From the NCBI RefSeq assembly GCF_900107545.1, contig NZ_FNQZ01000003.1:124001-188000 (forward strand): DNA of 64,000 nucleotides. The letters are read 5' to 3'. Within the stretch, counting starts at the first letter, position 1, and each line of letters begins with the position of its first letter. This document shows positions 9,285 through 17,662 of this stretch, piece after piece. Source of the stretch: Pseudobutyrivibrio sp. ACV-2 (lineage in GTDB: Bacteria; Bacillota; Clostridia; Lachnospirales; Lachnospiraceae). Position numbers and translations under genes: made by a program. A model generated the notes under the pieces. It saw nothing but the letters and a program-made list of their open reading frames with translations. It did not search any database and was not told where the DNA came from.

Positions 9285-9335
9285 TTGTATTTGAGGCTTT
9301 TCTGATTTATAATCCCTACCAACCTAGTAGTTAAA
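9285..9335 (+). promoter_or_regulatory. Promoter B with Rrf2/CymR-like operator (encapsulin operon)
   Basis: The -35 TTGTAT (9285-9290), 17-bp spacer and -10 TATAAT (9308-9313) have the same layout as promoter A. The flanks ACCAGAA, TATTG and TTGAGGC are also shared, which suggests duplication. The dyad CCCTACCAACCTAGTAG (9314-9330) overlaps the start site. Confidence 0.7.
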
Positions 9336-9359
9336 AAGGCGATATGATGGGAGGGAGTT

Positions 9360-9794
9360 ATGGCATATACAGACATTCAAATGGACAAAAAAGATTTACA
9401 AACACTTAAAGATATTGCTGTAAAGGCATATCCCTATGAGGCCTGCGGAGTGCTGACAGGAGGGGAAATAGAAAATCGTATATACGATATCGTAGATGCG
9501 AATAATACCGCAGCTTTGGATCTGAGAAAGAAGTCATTTGAAATTAGTGCACTTGATATATACAGGTTAGAAAACGATGGTTATAAGCCTATAGGGTTTT
9601 ACCATTCACATCCGGATTATCCTGCAGTCCTATCTGAAGAAGATAAAAAGCATATGATTCCAGACATGATATACATTGTGGCTTCAGTTAAGAGGACATA
9701 TGTATCACAGCTAAAAGGATATGTTCGCACAAGCACAGATTTGAATCAGATATGTGAACTATCTATTCAAATTGTTGATAAGGGAGGTAAATAA
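9360..9794 (+). CDS. JAMM/MPN metallopeptidase (Mec-like), first copy
   Basis: This zinc peptidase is predicted to act on the C-terminus of a ubiquitin-like sulfur carrier, as Mec does on CysO in Mycobacterium. The 144 residues contain the full JAMM set: E27, then HSHPDYPAVLSEED giving H82, H84, S92 and D95. The start follows GGGAGGGAG. It is directly upstream of a fusion that has a MoaD/ThiS domain whose GG is internal, so cleavage after GG would be needed to free the carrier. The product is a paralogue of the JAMM protein at 22674-23105. Confidence 0.88.
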   Translation: MAYTDIQMDKKDLQTLKDIAVKAYPYEACGVLTGGEIENRIYDIVDANNTAALDLRKKSFEISALDIYRLENDGYKPIGFYHSHPDYPAVLSEEDKKHMIPDMIYIVASVKRTYVSQLKGYVRTSTDLNQICELSIQIVDKGGK

Positions 9795-9798
9795 AATC

Positions 9799-11256
9799 AT
9801 GAAGGTTTATATTTCAGCTACACTTAGAAATTTTTTCGGCAAGAATGAAAGCTTAGATGTTGAGGCTGCTAATATCAAAGCTATCTTAGATTATTTAACA
9901 GATGAATATCCAGAAGCAAAAAAGATTTTGTTTGATGACAGTGAGAATCTCAGAGGCTTTGTACAGATTTACGTAGGAGAAGAAAACAAAAGCGATAAAA
10001 GCTATTGGAAAGAAGAGATTGATGCAGGGGAAGAAGTGCTTCTTTTGCCAGCTATCGCAGGAGGTGCTCCTGTGGAAAGCATCATTTCGGATGATAGAAG
10101 AAAAGCTATTACCTTTGATGACAAAGAAGTGGAGCGCTTCAGCAAGCATTTAATGCTCAGAGATATTGGAGTCAAAGGTCAAAAGAGAATAAAGTCCGCA
10201 AGGGTAGTGGTGGTAGGTGCAGGAGCACTTGGCTCCCCTGTCATACAGTATCTGGCTGCAGCAGGAGTTGGAACTATAAAGGTGGTGGATTTTGATGAGG
10301 TTTCTCTTGAAAATATCCAAAACCAGATTTTACATACAAGCCGCGATATTCACCGTCCTAAGGTGGCATCGGCCAGAGACAAGGTAAGAAACATTGACAG
10401 AAGCATTCAGTTTGAAGATGTAAATCTACAGCTTACTGCAGACAATATTTACGATGTGATAGATGGCTATGATTTGGTAATCGATTGTACAGATAATTAC
10501 AAATCAAGATACCTGATAAACGATGCTTGTGTATTGGCAGGAATACCACTGATATTTGCAGCCATATTTCAGTTTGAAGGTCAGGTAGGTGTATTCAATG
10601 TAAATAATGGACCTTGCCTGCGGTGTCTGTATCCCAAGCCACCAGAGCCGGGACTGGTGCCCACCTGCTCAGAGGGCGGTTCCATAAGTCCACTTGGTGG
10701 AATCATAGGAAGCATCGCAGCCAATGAAGCCTTAAAACTTATCATTGGAATTGGAAATCACTTAGACGGACAGATTCTTGTGGTGGACAGCTTATATTTA
10801 CATTTTCGCACACTTAATGTGGACAAAAATGCTGATTGCCCGTTATGTGGATTTGCACCAACTATTACTACGGTGGAAGATTTTGATTACGAGGATTTCT
10901 GTGGACTTAGAGAGGATGAGGACGAAGAGCCTATAGAAAGCGTTGAACCTGATGAACTGGCTAGACGCATTGAGGCAAATGAACCAATCACCTTTGTTGA
11001 TGTAAGAGAGCCTCATGAAAGAGCAGTTCTTAGATTCCCAAATGCAATCGTTATACCGATAGGGCAACTGGCTAGAAGAAAAAATGAATTAGATAAATCA
11101 GTGGATACCATATTTATTTGCAAGCAGGGACAGCGAAGCGCTCTTGCTATAAGAACCCTGCGGGAGGCTGGTTACGACGGGTCAATGTACAACCTAAAGG
11201 GCGGCCTTGATGAAATGAAGGGTATCATATTCTCCCATGAGGGAGCGTGGTTATAA
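9799..11256 (+). CDS. Three-domain fusion: MoaD/ThiS-like carrier, MoeB/ThiF E1-like enzyme, rhodanese
   Basis: This is predicted to load sulfur as a thiocarboxylate on its own N-terminal carrier domain. The start is ATG 9799 after GGGAGG; an in-frame upstream codon at 9754 is inside the JAMM gene. Residues 1-89 are a beta-grasp domain ending AIAGG (GG at 88-89), which would be the C-terminus of a free carrier. Residues about 110-370 are an adenylating E1 domain: VVVGAGALGSP, then paired Cys motifs CLRCLYP and CPLCG and an E1 cysteine in VPTCSEGG. Residues about 385-485 are rhodanese with active Cys 441 in FICKQGQRS. Fusion of all three functions with an adjacent peptidase suggests a pro-protein. 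The downstream encapsulated desulfurase is a possible persulfide donor; that link is inference. Confidence 0.9.
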   Translation: MKVYISATLRNFFGKNESLDVEAANIKAILDYLTDEYPEAKKILFDDSENLRGFVQIYVGEENKSDKSYWKEEIDAGEEVLLLPAIAGGAPVESIISDDRRKAITFDDKEVERFSKHLMLRDIGVKGQKRIKSARVVVVGAGALGSPVIQYLAAAGVGTIKVVDFDEVSLENIQNQILHTSRDIHRPKVASARDKVRNIDRSIQFEDVNLQLTADNIYDVIDGYDLVIDCTDNYKSRYLINDACVLAGIPLIFAAIFQFEGQVGVFNVNNGPCLRCLYPKPPEPGLVPTCSEGGSISPLGGIIGSIAANEALKLIIGIGNHLDGQILVVDSLYLHFRTLNVDKNADCPLCGFAPTITTVEDFDYEDFCGLREDEDEEPIESVEPDELARRIEANEPITFVDVREPHERAVLRFPNAIVIPIGQLARRKNELDKSVDTIFICKQGQRSALAIRTLREAGYDGSMYNLKGGLDEMKGIIFSHEGAWL

Positions 11257-11308
11257 GTTAGATTACGTCATAAGACGTTTTCTATAGATTTTATTAGGAG
11301 GATTTAAA

Positions 11309-12268
11309 ATGGCAAATGAAACAAATGTGAAGAACGAAGGTATTAACGCTCTTGGTGCTCAGGCAGCTTATAATCTTGCGAATGTCACAAAAACAAGACC
11401 TCAATTTGGCGCATTGACACCAAAGTGGGTTACAAAGTTTTTGGAGTTCAAGGGATTAGAGACTGGTATCTACAGAGTAAACAAGGTTGTCGAAGGTGAG
11501 ACACCACTTGATGTTCTCTGCAGTCAGACAAAGAAAACTGATATCATCCCTGATGGATATGTAGAGTACGAGACATCACCTAGAGAGTACAGACTTAACT
11601 CTATTTCTACTATCGTAAATGTAAATACAGCAGTAGAAGATGTTTACAGCGCACCTTACGATCAGGTTCAGGAGCAGCTTACTCTTGCAATCGAGTCATT
11701 GCGTGAGCGCCAGGAAAGCCAGTTAATCAACAATGATGATTACGGTCTTCTCAAGAACGTTCCAGAATCACAGAGAATCCAGACAAGAAACGGTGCACCA
11801 ACACCAGATGACCTTGATGAGCTCATCACAAAGGTATGGAAGGAGCCTTCATTCTTCCTTGCACATCCACGTGCAATTGCAGCATTCGAAAGAGAGTGCA
11901 CAAAGAGAGGAGTACCACCTGTAACTGTAAATCTTGGAGGCGGAACATTCCTTGCATGGAGAGGAATCCCTATCATTCCTACAGACAAGCTTTTGGTTGA
12001 CGGCTTAAAGAATCCAAAGTCTCAGAGTGGAAAGACAAACATCTTGCTTGTTCGCACAGGCGAAGCAAAGAGAGGTGTTGTTGGATTATTCCAGGCAGGT
12101 CTCAAAAATGAGCATTCAAGAGGATTATCTGTTCGCTTTAGAGGAATCGATGATAAAGGCGTAGCATCATATCTCTTGTCTCTATACTGCTCAGCAGCAA
12201 TTCTTGCAGATGATGCTATAGCAGTATTGGAAGATGTAGAGGTAGGTGAGTATTATGACTACGATTGA
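11309..12268 (+). CDS. Family 2A encapsulin shell protein
   Basis: This HK97-fold protein is expected to self-assemble into a closed nanocompartment. The 319-residue sequence matches the family 2A (SrpI-like) pattern: an N-arm followed by TRPQFGALTPKWVTKFLEFK, an E-loop region with YVEYETSPREYRLNSIST, then WKEPSFFLAHPRAIAAFERE, and a C-terminal RFRGIDDKGVASYLLSLYCSA block. There is no cyclic-nucleotide domain, so it is not family 2B. The start follows AGGAGGAT. It overlaps the cargo gene by 14 bases. In other bacteria such shells package cysteine desulfurase and can hold elemental sulfur. Identification is from memory of the family, not a search. Confidence 0.88.
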   Translation: MANETNVKNEGINALGAQAAYNLANVTKTRPQFGALTPKWVTKFLEFKGLETGIYRVNKVVEGETPLDVLCSQTKKTDIIPDGYVEYETSPREYRLNSISTIVNVNTAVEDVYSAPYDQVQEQLTLAIESLRERQESQLINNDDYGLLKNVPESQRIQTRNGAPTPDDLDELITKVWKEPSFFLAHPRAIAAFERECTKRGVPPVTVNLGGGTFLAWRGIPIIPTDKLLVDGLKNPKSQSGKTNILLVRTGEAKRGVVGLFQAGLKNEHSRGLSVRFRGIDDKGVASYLLSLYCSAAILADDAIAVLEDVEVGEYYDYD

Positions 12269-13901
12269 GAATCTCGCAGGAGTTCCTAGTGCAGCAGAGC
12301 TGGCAGCTTTAGCCAATCAGTTGTTTCCGGATTTAACTGAAGGTGTAAATGGTTCTAGTGAAGCAATTGAGCCAGTATCACCCACAGAACCGGTACTTCC
12401 TACAATTCCTGAAGCTGGTGCAGTATCTTCAATATCTTCTGTACCTGCAGCACCTCAGGAAGCATCAGTTCCTGGTGCACCTGCAATTCCTGACAATTAT
12501 TTTGAAGCTTTAGCAAATCCATTTTCAGTCGGACAGGTAAACACAAGCTATGCCCCAGTGGTTTTATCCCAGTCTCAGGCAGACCAGTCAGAAAAAGCTA
12601 TTGATGCACCAACCTCACTTGGTGGTGACAGCGTAGAAAAAAAGAGTGAAGAACACATTTCTTACAGCTCAAGAGACGAGTCAATTCGTATCGGTTCAAA
12701 GACTCTAGCACAGATTAGAAGTGATTTTCCAATTCTTTCTGAGCAGATTAATGGTCGTCAGCTGGTATGGCTTGACAACGGAGCTACAACTCAAAGGCCT
12801 CAGGCTGTAATCGACAGAATTTCTTATTACTATCAGCATGAGAATTCAAATGTCCACAGAGGTGCCCATGCACTTGCGGCCCGCTCTACTGATGCCTATG
12901 AAAATGCAAGAGGTATTGTAAGAGACTTTATTGGCGCAGGTTCAACAGATGAAATTGTATTTGTAAGAGGCACCACAGAAGCTATTAACCTTGTGGCCAA
13001 TGCTTATGTAAAGCCGCTGTTAAGCCCAGGAGATGAAATCATTGTTTCAATTCTGGAGCATCATGCAAATATCGTACCATGGCAGCTTGTGGCTCAGGAA
13101 ACAGGGGCTGTTATCAAGGTTATTCCTGTAGACGAATCCGGACAGCTAAAGCTTGAAGAATACGAAAAGCTTTTTACCAAGAAAACTAAATTCGTATCAG
13201 TGGCTCATGTTTCAAATGTGCTTGGCACAGTAACACCAGTGGAAGAGCTTATTGCCATCGCCCACAGACATGGGGTTAGAATCCTTATTGATGGAGCACA
13301 GTCTATAGCTCATATTCCGGTAAATGTTACAGCCTTAGATGCCGATTTCTTTGTATTTTCCGGACACAAGGTATTTGCACCTACTGGTATCGGTGTTGTT
13401 TATGGCAAAAAAGAATTACTTGATGCAGCACGTCCATACCATGGCGGTGGAAATATGATAAAGGATGTTACCTTTGAGCGTACCATCTACAATCCGGCAC
13501 CAAACAAATTTGAGGCGGGTACAGGTAGCATCGCTGATGCGGTAGGCTTAGGCGCAGCTCTTACATATCTTTCAGAGATAGGTATGCCATGTGTATATAG
13601 ATGGGAGCACGAATTGCTTCAGTATGCATTAAAGGAAATGAAGACAGTAAAGGGCTTGCGCTTAATTGGAACAGCTTTAAACAAGGCTTCAGTTTTATCC
13701 TTCAAGCTTGATGGATATTCTGATGAAGAGGTAGGCAAGCGACTTGACAGCTATGGCATTGCGGTTCGTACAGGACATCATTGTGCACAGCCAGTTCTTA
13801 GACATTTTGGCTATGAAAGCTCAGTACGTCCAACACTTGCACTATACAATTCACCAGATGATATAGATGCCCTTGTAAGAGTATTGAAGACGTTTGCTTA
13901 A
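12255..13901 (+). CDS. Family 2A encapsulin cargo: cysteine desulfurase with long N-terminal targeting region
   Basis: This PLP enzyme removes sulfur from cysteine as a persulfide, giving alanine. ATG 12255 lies in the 3' end of the shell gene; GTG 12246 is an alternative. Residues 1 to about 145 are low-complexity and rich in Pro, Ala, Ser and Val, with two related hydrophobic islands, ALANQLFPDL (18-27) and EALANPF (84-90), that could be shell-binding segments. The SufS-type catalytic domain follows, with PLP lysine 372 in FSGHKVF and catalytic Cys 510 in RTGHHCAQP. Ordinary SufS is about 400 residues; this is 548. No SufE or SufU gene is adjacent. The rhodanese of the upstream fusion may take that role. 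Confidence 0.9.
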   Translation: MTTIENLAGVPSAAELAALANQLFPDLTEGVNGSSEAIEPVSPTEPVLPTIPEAGAVSSISSVPAAPQEASVPGAPAIPDNYFEALANPFSVGQVNTSYAPVVLSQSQADQSEKAIDAPTSLGGDSVEKKSEEHISYSSRDESIRIGSKTLAQIRSDFPILSEQINGRQLVWLDNGATTQRPQAVIDRISYYYQHENSNVHRGAHALAARSTDAYENARGIVRDFIGAGSTDEIVFVRGTTEAINLVANAYVKPLLSPGDEIIVSILEHHANIVPWQLVAQETGAVIKVIPVDESGQLKLEEYEKLFTKKTKFVSVAHVSNVLGTVTPVEELIAIAHRHGVRILIDGAQSIAHIPVNVTALDADFFVFSGHKVFAPTGIGVVYGKKELLDAARPYHGGGNMIKDVTFERTIYNPAPNKFEAGTGSIADAVGLGAALTYLSEIGMPCVYRWEHELLQYALKEMKTVKGLRLIGTALNKASVLSFKLDGYSDEEVGKRLDSYGIAVRTGHHCAQPVLRHFGYESSVRPTLALYNSPDDIDALVRVLKTFA

Positions 13902-13922
13902 AACAAGCAGAAAGGAATCATC

Positions 13923-14882
13923 GTGAGCAAGATAGTAAAAGAAGAGGAAATTAATCAGATTGTCGGCGAGATTCTTGCTGACTTCAATGGCAAAAAGAAT
14001 ATTGATGCTGTAGATAGCTTTAACACTCCTGATAAATACGAGGTTAGTGAGCTTTTAAAAAATCTGTTTAGAATCGTTTATCCAGGCTATTTTAGAGATA
14101 AATCCTACAAGATTTATAATCCAAATAATAGCTACAGTGTGATAATCGAGGATGTTTTTTATCATCTACACAAACAGATTAGACTTGCACTGGATTTTGC
14201 CAAGGGAGGAGAGCCACAAAGCCATAGGGAGCGTGAGATAGAAAGCTATAGGATTTGTAAAGCCTTCTTTAAGAAAATCCCTCAAATACGAGAGTACTTG
14301 GAGAGTGATTTGCTGGCTGCTTACGATGGTGACCCTGCTGCTGGTTGCTTTGAGGAAATTATTCTTGCTTATCCAGGATTACTGGCAAGCACTGTATATA
14401 GAATCGCTCATGAACTTTATATTGAAAAGGTTCCTATTTTACCTCGTATGATGTCTGAAATAGCACATTCAAAAACAGGTATAGATATCCATCCGGGTGC
14501 TACAATTGATAAATTCTTTTTTATTGATCATGGCACTGGAATTGTTATTGGAGAAACAGCTGTTATTGGAAAAAGTGTAAAGATTTATCAGGGGGTAACC
14601 ATAGGAGCCCTTTCCACAAGAGGTGGGCAAAAGCTATCAGGCAAAAAGCGTCATCCTACCATCTGTGATAACGTAACAATTTATGCCGGAGCTTCCATTT
14701 TAGGCGGTGACACTGTGATTGGTGAAAATGCTGTAATAGGTGGTAACACTTTTATTACAAGCTCTATTAACGCAAATACGGTAGTCAGCATGAAAAATCT
14801 TGAGATGGAATACAGGACTACCGGAAACGCCATTAAAGCCGAAGAAATAAAGCAAAGTGATGAGTGGTACTATGTAATTTAG
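13923..14882 (+). CDS. cysE: Serine O-acetyltransferase (SrpH/EpsC type)
   Basis: This makes O-acetylserine from serine and acetyl-CoA, the carbon skeleton for cysteine. It starts with GTG 13923 after AAAGGAAT. At 319 residues it is the long SrpH-like type found beside family 2A encapsulins. The N-terminal half is helical. The C-terminal half is a left-handed beta helix of hexapeptides with catalytic-type histidines in FIDHGTGIVIGE and KKRHPTICD. It lies 21 bases after the desulfurase. No O-acetylserine sulfhydrylase is in the window, so the sulfur-accepting enzyme must be elsewhere or be the MetY-like protein. Confidence 0.9.
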   Translation: MSKIVKEEEINQIVGEILADFNGKKNIDAVDSFNTPDKYEVSELLKNLFRIVYPGYFRDKSYKIYNPNNSYSVIIEDVFYHLHKQIRLALDFAKGGEPQSHREREIESYRICKAFFKKIPQIREYLESDLLAAYDGDPAAGCFEEIILAYPGLLASTVYRIAHELYIEKVPILPRMMSEIAHSKTGIDIHPGATIDKFFFIDHGTGIVIGETAVIGKSVKIYQGVTIGALSTRGGQKLSGKKRHPTICDNVTIYAGASILGGDTVIGENAVIGGNTFITSSINANTVVSMKNLEMEYRTTGNAIKAEEIKQSDEWYYVI

Positions 14883-14910
14883 TCCTGCTTGCTATCAAAA
14901 ATTAATAAAT

Positions 14911-15804
14911 ATGAACGAGACAAAAGGATTAATATTTAACATTCAAAGATTTTCAGTACATGACGGTCCAGGCATCAGGACCGTCGTTTTTGAAAAGGGC
15001 TGCCCCCTTAGATGTCTGTGGTGTGCAAACCCTGAATCACAGATAGGAAAGCCACAGCTTGCTTGGACTGAAAGTAAATGCATAGGCTGTAAGAGCTGCA
15101 TCAATTCAGATTTAAAGTGTAACCCTCATTTTAATGATGAGGGGCTATACTGGGATGAATTTAATCCTGATGAGACAGATGATATAGAACGAATCTGTCC
15201 CTCTAAGGCGCTCCATGTAATAGGCTATGAAACTACAGTCTGCGATGTAATTACTCAGATTAACAAGGATGAAATATTCTATGGAGATGAGGAAGGTGGT
15301 CTTACCATCAGTGGTGGAGAACCGCTAATGCAGCCGAAGTTTACTTATCAGTTGTTAAAGGAAGCAAAAAAGCATGGTATCAGCACAGCAATCGAGACTA
15401 CAGGCTATGGCGACACTGGTGATTTCATCAAAATTGCAGGGAAGCTTGAGTACATTTTGATGGATATAAAGACTTTGGATGATTCAGTTCATAAAAGGGT
15501 AACTGGTGTCAGCAATGAAGTGATTCTTAATAATTTTGAATCCATAAGGAAAGCCTACCCAAACCTTCCTATGCATGTACGCACCCCGGTAATCCCTAGA
15601 GTCAACGACACAGAGGATTCTATAAAAAGCATTTCAGAATTCCTCAGATGCCGTAAAAATGTCAGATATGAGCTTTTGAAATACCACAGATTAGGTGAGC
15701 CGAAATACATTTCCCTTCACAGAACCTATCCAATGAAAGAGGTGGAGCTTTCAGATGAGGTATTTGAACTGCTTAAAAAGTATGAGTTTAACAATATAAG
15801 TTGA
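14911..15804 (+). CDS. Glycyl-radical enzyme activating protein (radical SAM), orphan
   Basis: This generates the glycyl radical on a partner enzyme using S-adenosylmethionine. The 297 residues contain the signature GIRTVVFEKGCPLRCLWC with cluster cysteines C31, C35 and C38. A ferredoxin-like insert (CIGCKSCI) marks the larger activases that serve enzymes other than pyruvate formate-lyase. The motif TISGGEPL for SAM binding is also present. No glycyl radical enzyme with a RVAGY-type motif lies in this window. The ribosome site is weak. Its stop codon overlaps the -35 of promoter D. Its place in the encapsulin operon suggests a sulfur-related partner, but that is inference. Confidence 0.85.
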   Translation: MNETKGLIFNIQRFSVHDGPGIRTVVFEKGCPLRCLWCANPESQIGKPQLAWTESKCIGCKSCINSDLKCNPHFNDEGLYWDEFNPDETDDIERICPSKALHVIGYETTVCDVITQINKDEIFYGDEEGGLTISGGEPLMQPKFTYQLLKEAKKHGISTAIETTGYGDTGDFIKIAGKLEYILMDIKTLDDSVHKRVTGVSNEVILNNFESIRKAYPNLPMHVRTPVIPRVNDTEDSIKSISEFLRCRKNVRYELLKYHRLGEPKYISLHRTYPMKEVELSDEVFELLKKYEFNNIS

Positions 15805-15852
15805 CAAACATTGTTCTAGAAAATATAATTTGACCTAGTAAATAGGTAGGTA
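15801..15852 (+). promoter_or_regulatory. Promoter D with Rrf2/CymR-like operator (tcdA-like gene)
   Basis: A near-perfect promoter: TTGACA (15801-15806), 17-bp spacer, TATAAT (15824-15829). The operator-like CCTAGTAAATAGGTAGGTA (15834-15852) covers the expected start and the weak ribosome site of the next gene. Confidence 0.65.
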
Positions 15853-15856
15853 TATT

Positions 15857-16627
15857 ATGTTAAATCAATTTTCTAGAACAGAACTGCTTCTTGGTCAGGA
15901 AGCCATGGAAGCATTACAAAATAAAAGAGTAGCGATTTTTGGAATCGGTGGAGTTGGCGGATACGTGTGTGAGGCACTTGTGCGTACTGGTATCGGACAT
16001 TTTGACATTATAGATGATGACAAGGTGTGCCTCACCAATCTCAACCGTCAAATCATCGCCACTCGTTCCACAGTAGGAAAGCACAAAGTGGATGTGATGA
16101 GAGACCGTATGCTTGATATCAACCCAAAGGCAGACATCACTGTTCACAAGTGCTTTTTTCTGCCTGAAAACGCAGACGACTTTGATTTTAAATCTTATGA
16201 TTACGTGGTTGATGCGGTAGATACTGTCACAGCCAAAATTGAGATAATAATGAGATGCAAAGCAGAGGATGTTCCTGTTATCAGCTGCATGGGAGCAGGC
16301 AACAAGCTTGACCCAAGCCGATTCAGGGTAGCCGATATTTACAAGACTACCATGTGTCCTCTTGCAAAGGTAATGCGCCGCGAGATGAAAAAGCGAGGCG
16401 TCAAAAGCCTAAAGGTTGTTTTCTCAGATGAAAAGCCAACACGCCCTATCGAAGATATGGCTAGCAGCTGCAAAACAAATTGTATATGTCCACCTGGTGC
16501 GGAACACACATGTACCCAGAGACGAGATATTCCAGGTTCCATTGCATTTACACCGGCAGTTGCCGGTCTTGTTTTGGCCAGCGAGGTCATCAAAGACTTA
16601 TCAGGTGGTTTTGGCGGTAGAGTGTAG
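15857..16627 (+). CDS. tcdA: TcdA-like tRNA threonylcarbamoyladenosine dehydratase (ThiF/E1 superfamily)
   Basis: This E1-like enzyme cyclises the t6A37 modification of ANN-decoding tRNAs in an ATP-dependent reaction. The 256-residue protein begins FSRTELLLGQEAM and has the nucleotide motif GIGGVGGY, LNRQI, and MCPLAKVMRREMKKRGV, which are typical of TcdA/YgdL and distinguish it from MoeB. In E. coli this protein partners with the CsdA-CsdE cysteine desulfurase system, which fits its place in a sulfur island and its own putative Rrf2-controlled promoter. Confidence 0.85.
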   Translation: MLNQFSRTELLLGQEAMEALQNKRVAIFGIGGVGGYVCEALVRTGIGHFDIIDDDKVCLTNLNRQIIATRSTVGKHKVDVMRDRMLDINPKADITVHKCFFLPENADDFDFKSYDYVVDAVDTVTAKIEIIMRCKAEDVPVISCMGAGNKLDPSRFRVADIYKTTMCPLAKVMRREMKKRGVKSLKVVFSDEKPTRPIEDMASSCKTNCICPPGAEHTCTQRRDIPGSIAFTPAVAGLVLASEVIKDLSGGFGGRV

Positions 16628-16675
16628 CGCTTGACTTAATATTAATCATACATAAAAGGGAGAAGGAGAAAACAA

Positions 16676-17617
16676 ATGACACTACAACAGGTTTTATATG
16701 CACTTACAATTCAGGAATGCGGTTCCATGAACAAGGCGGCTGAAAAGCTTTACATTGTTCAACCAACACTTACAAGTGCCATTCAGGAGCTTGAAAACGA
16801 GGTGGGACTCACCATTTTTATGCGTACAAACAAGGGTGTCATTGTAACTCCCGAAGGAGCAGAATTCCTTGAAGACATTCGAGGATTTTATCGTCAATAC
16901 GATATTGTAATGCAAAAATACAGTGGTGAGGGAAACTACAAAAGAAAATTCGGTGTTTCCACCCAGCACTACACCTTTGCGGTTCGTGCCTTCGTAGACA
17001 TGGCAAAACAATACGACATGAACGAATTTGACTTTGCCCTTCGTGAAACCACCACCATGGATATCATCAGAGATGTCAGCACATTAAAAAGTGAAATAGG
17101 CATTCTCTACATAAACGAGCTTAACCGAAAGGGCTTAAACCGTCTTTTCACAGAACACGGCCTAGAGTTCCACTCACTTATAAAATGCAAGGCCTACGTT
17201 TACTTATGGAAGGATCATCCACTTGCTAAAATGGAATCCATCGGCATCGAAGACCTGCAAAACTACCCATGCCTTTTCTTTGAGCAAGGGGACAACAGCG
17301 AAGTTCTTGCCGAGGAAATCCTTAGTGAAAACTTTTACCCACAGCAGCTTCGTGTAACCGACCGTTCCACAATGCTAAATCTCGTCCGTGCTCTTAACGG
17401 ATATACGTTATGCTCCGGCATCGTCTGGGGCGACCTCAACGGAGACGGCTACATGGTTGTACCATTCAGAGGCGACGAGGAAAATCCAAACAGCGTCATG
17501 GACATCGGATACGTCACCAAGAAAAACTCCGTAATGAGTAAAATGGGCAAAGAATTCCTAGAGCAGGTTGACCTAGCCTTAGATCAAATCGACAAATCAG
17601 TTATATACGAAGAATAG
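16676..17617 (+). CDS. LysR-family transcriptional regulator (CysB/CysL-like by context)
   Basis: This 313-residue regulator has an N-terminal winged helix (residues 1-60: MTLQQVLYALTIQECGSMNK, then AAEKLYIVQPTLTSAIQELE). A type-2 periplasmic-binding effector domain follows. The start follows GGGAGAAGGAG. The effector is unknown; LysR proteins of sulfur pathways often sense O-acetylserine or sulfide. It lies between tcdA and the MetY operon and ends in a strong terminator. Confidence 0.85.
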   Translation: MTLQQVLYALTIQECGSMNKAAEKLYIVQPTLTSAIQELENEVGLTIFMRTNKGVIVTPEGAEFLEDIRGFYRQYDIVMQKYSGEGNYKRKFGVSTQHYTFAVRAFVDMAKQYDMNEFDFALRETTTMDIIRDVSTLKSEIGILYINELNRKGLNRLFTEHGLEFHSLIKCKAYVYLWKDHPLAKMESIGIEDLQNYPCLFFEQGDNSEVLAEEILSENFYPQQLRVTDRSTMLNLVRALNGYTLCSGIVWGDLNGDGYMVVPFRGDEENPNSVMDIGYVTKKNSVMSKMGKEFLEQVDLALDQIDKSVIYEE

Positions 17618-17641
17618 GATAGCGCAGGCTATCCTTTTTTT
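17617..17641 (+). terminator. Intrinsic terminator of the lysR gene
   Basis: Stem GGATAGC (17617-17623) pairs with GCTATCC (17628-17634), with a 4-base loop and seven Ts. It begins on the last base of the stop codon. Confidence 0.92.
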
Positions 17642-17662
17642 GTGGGATTTTTAGGTTGAGTG

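Noticed and set aside
12246-12254. GTG start for the desulfurase
   Set aside because: ATG 12255 is nine bases on with the GAGGTAGGTGAG sequence better placed; the alternative is mentioned but not chosen.
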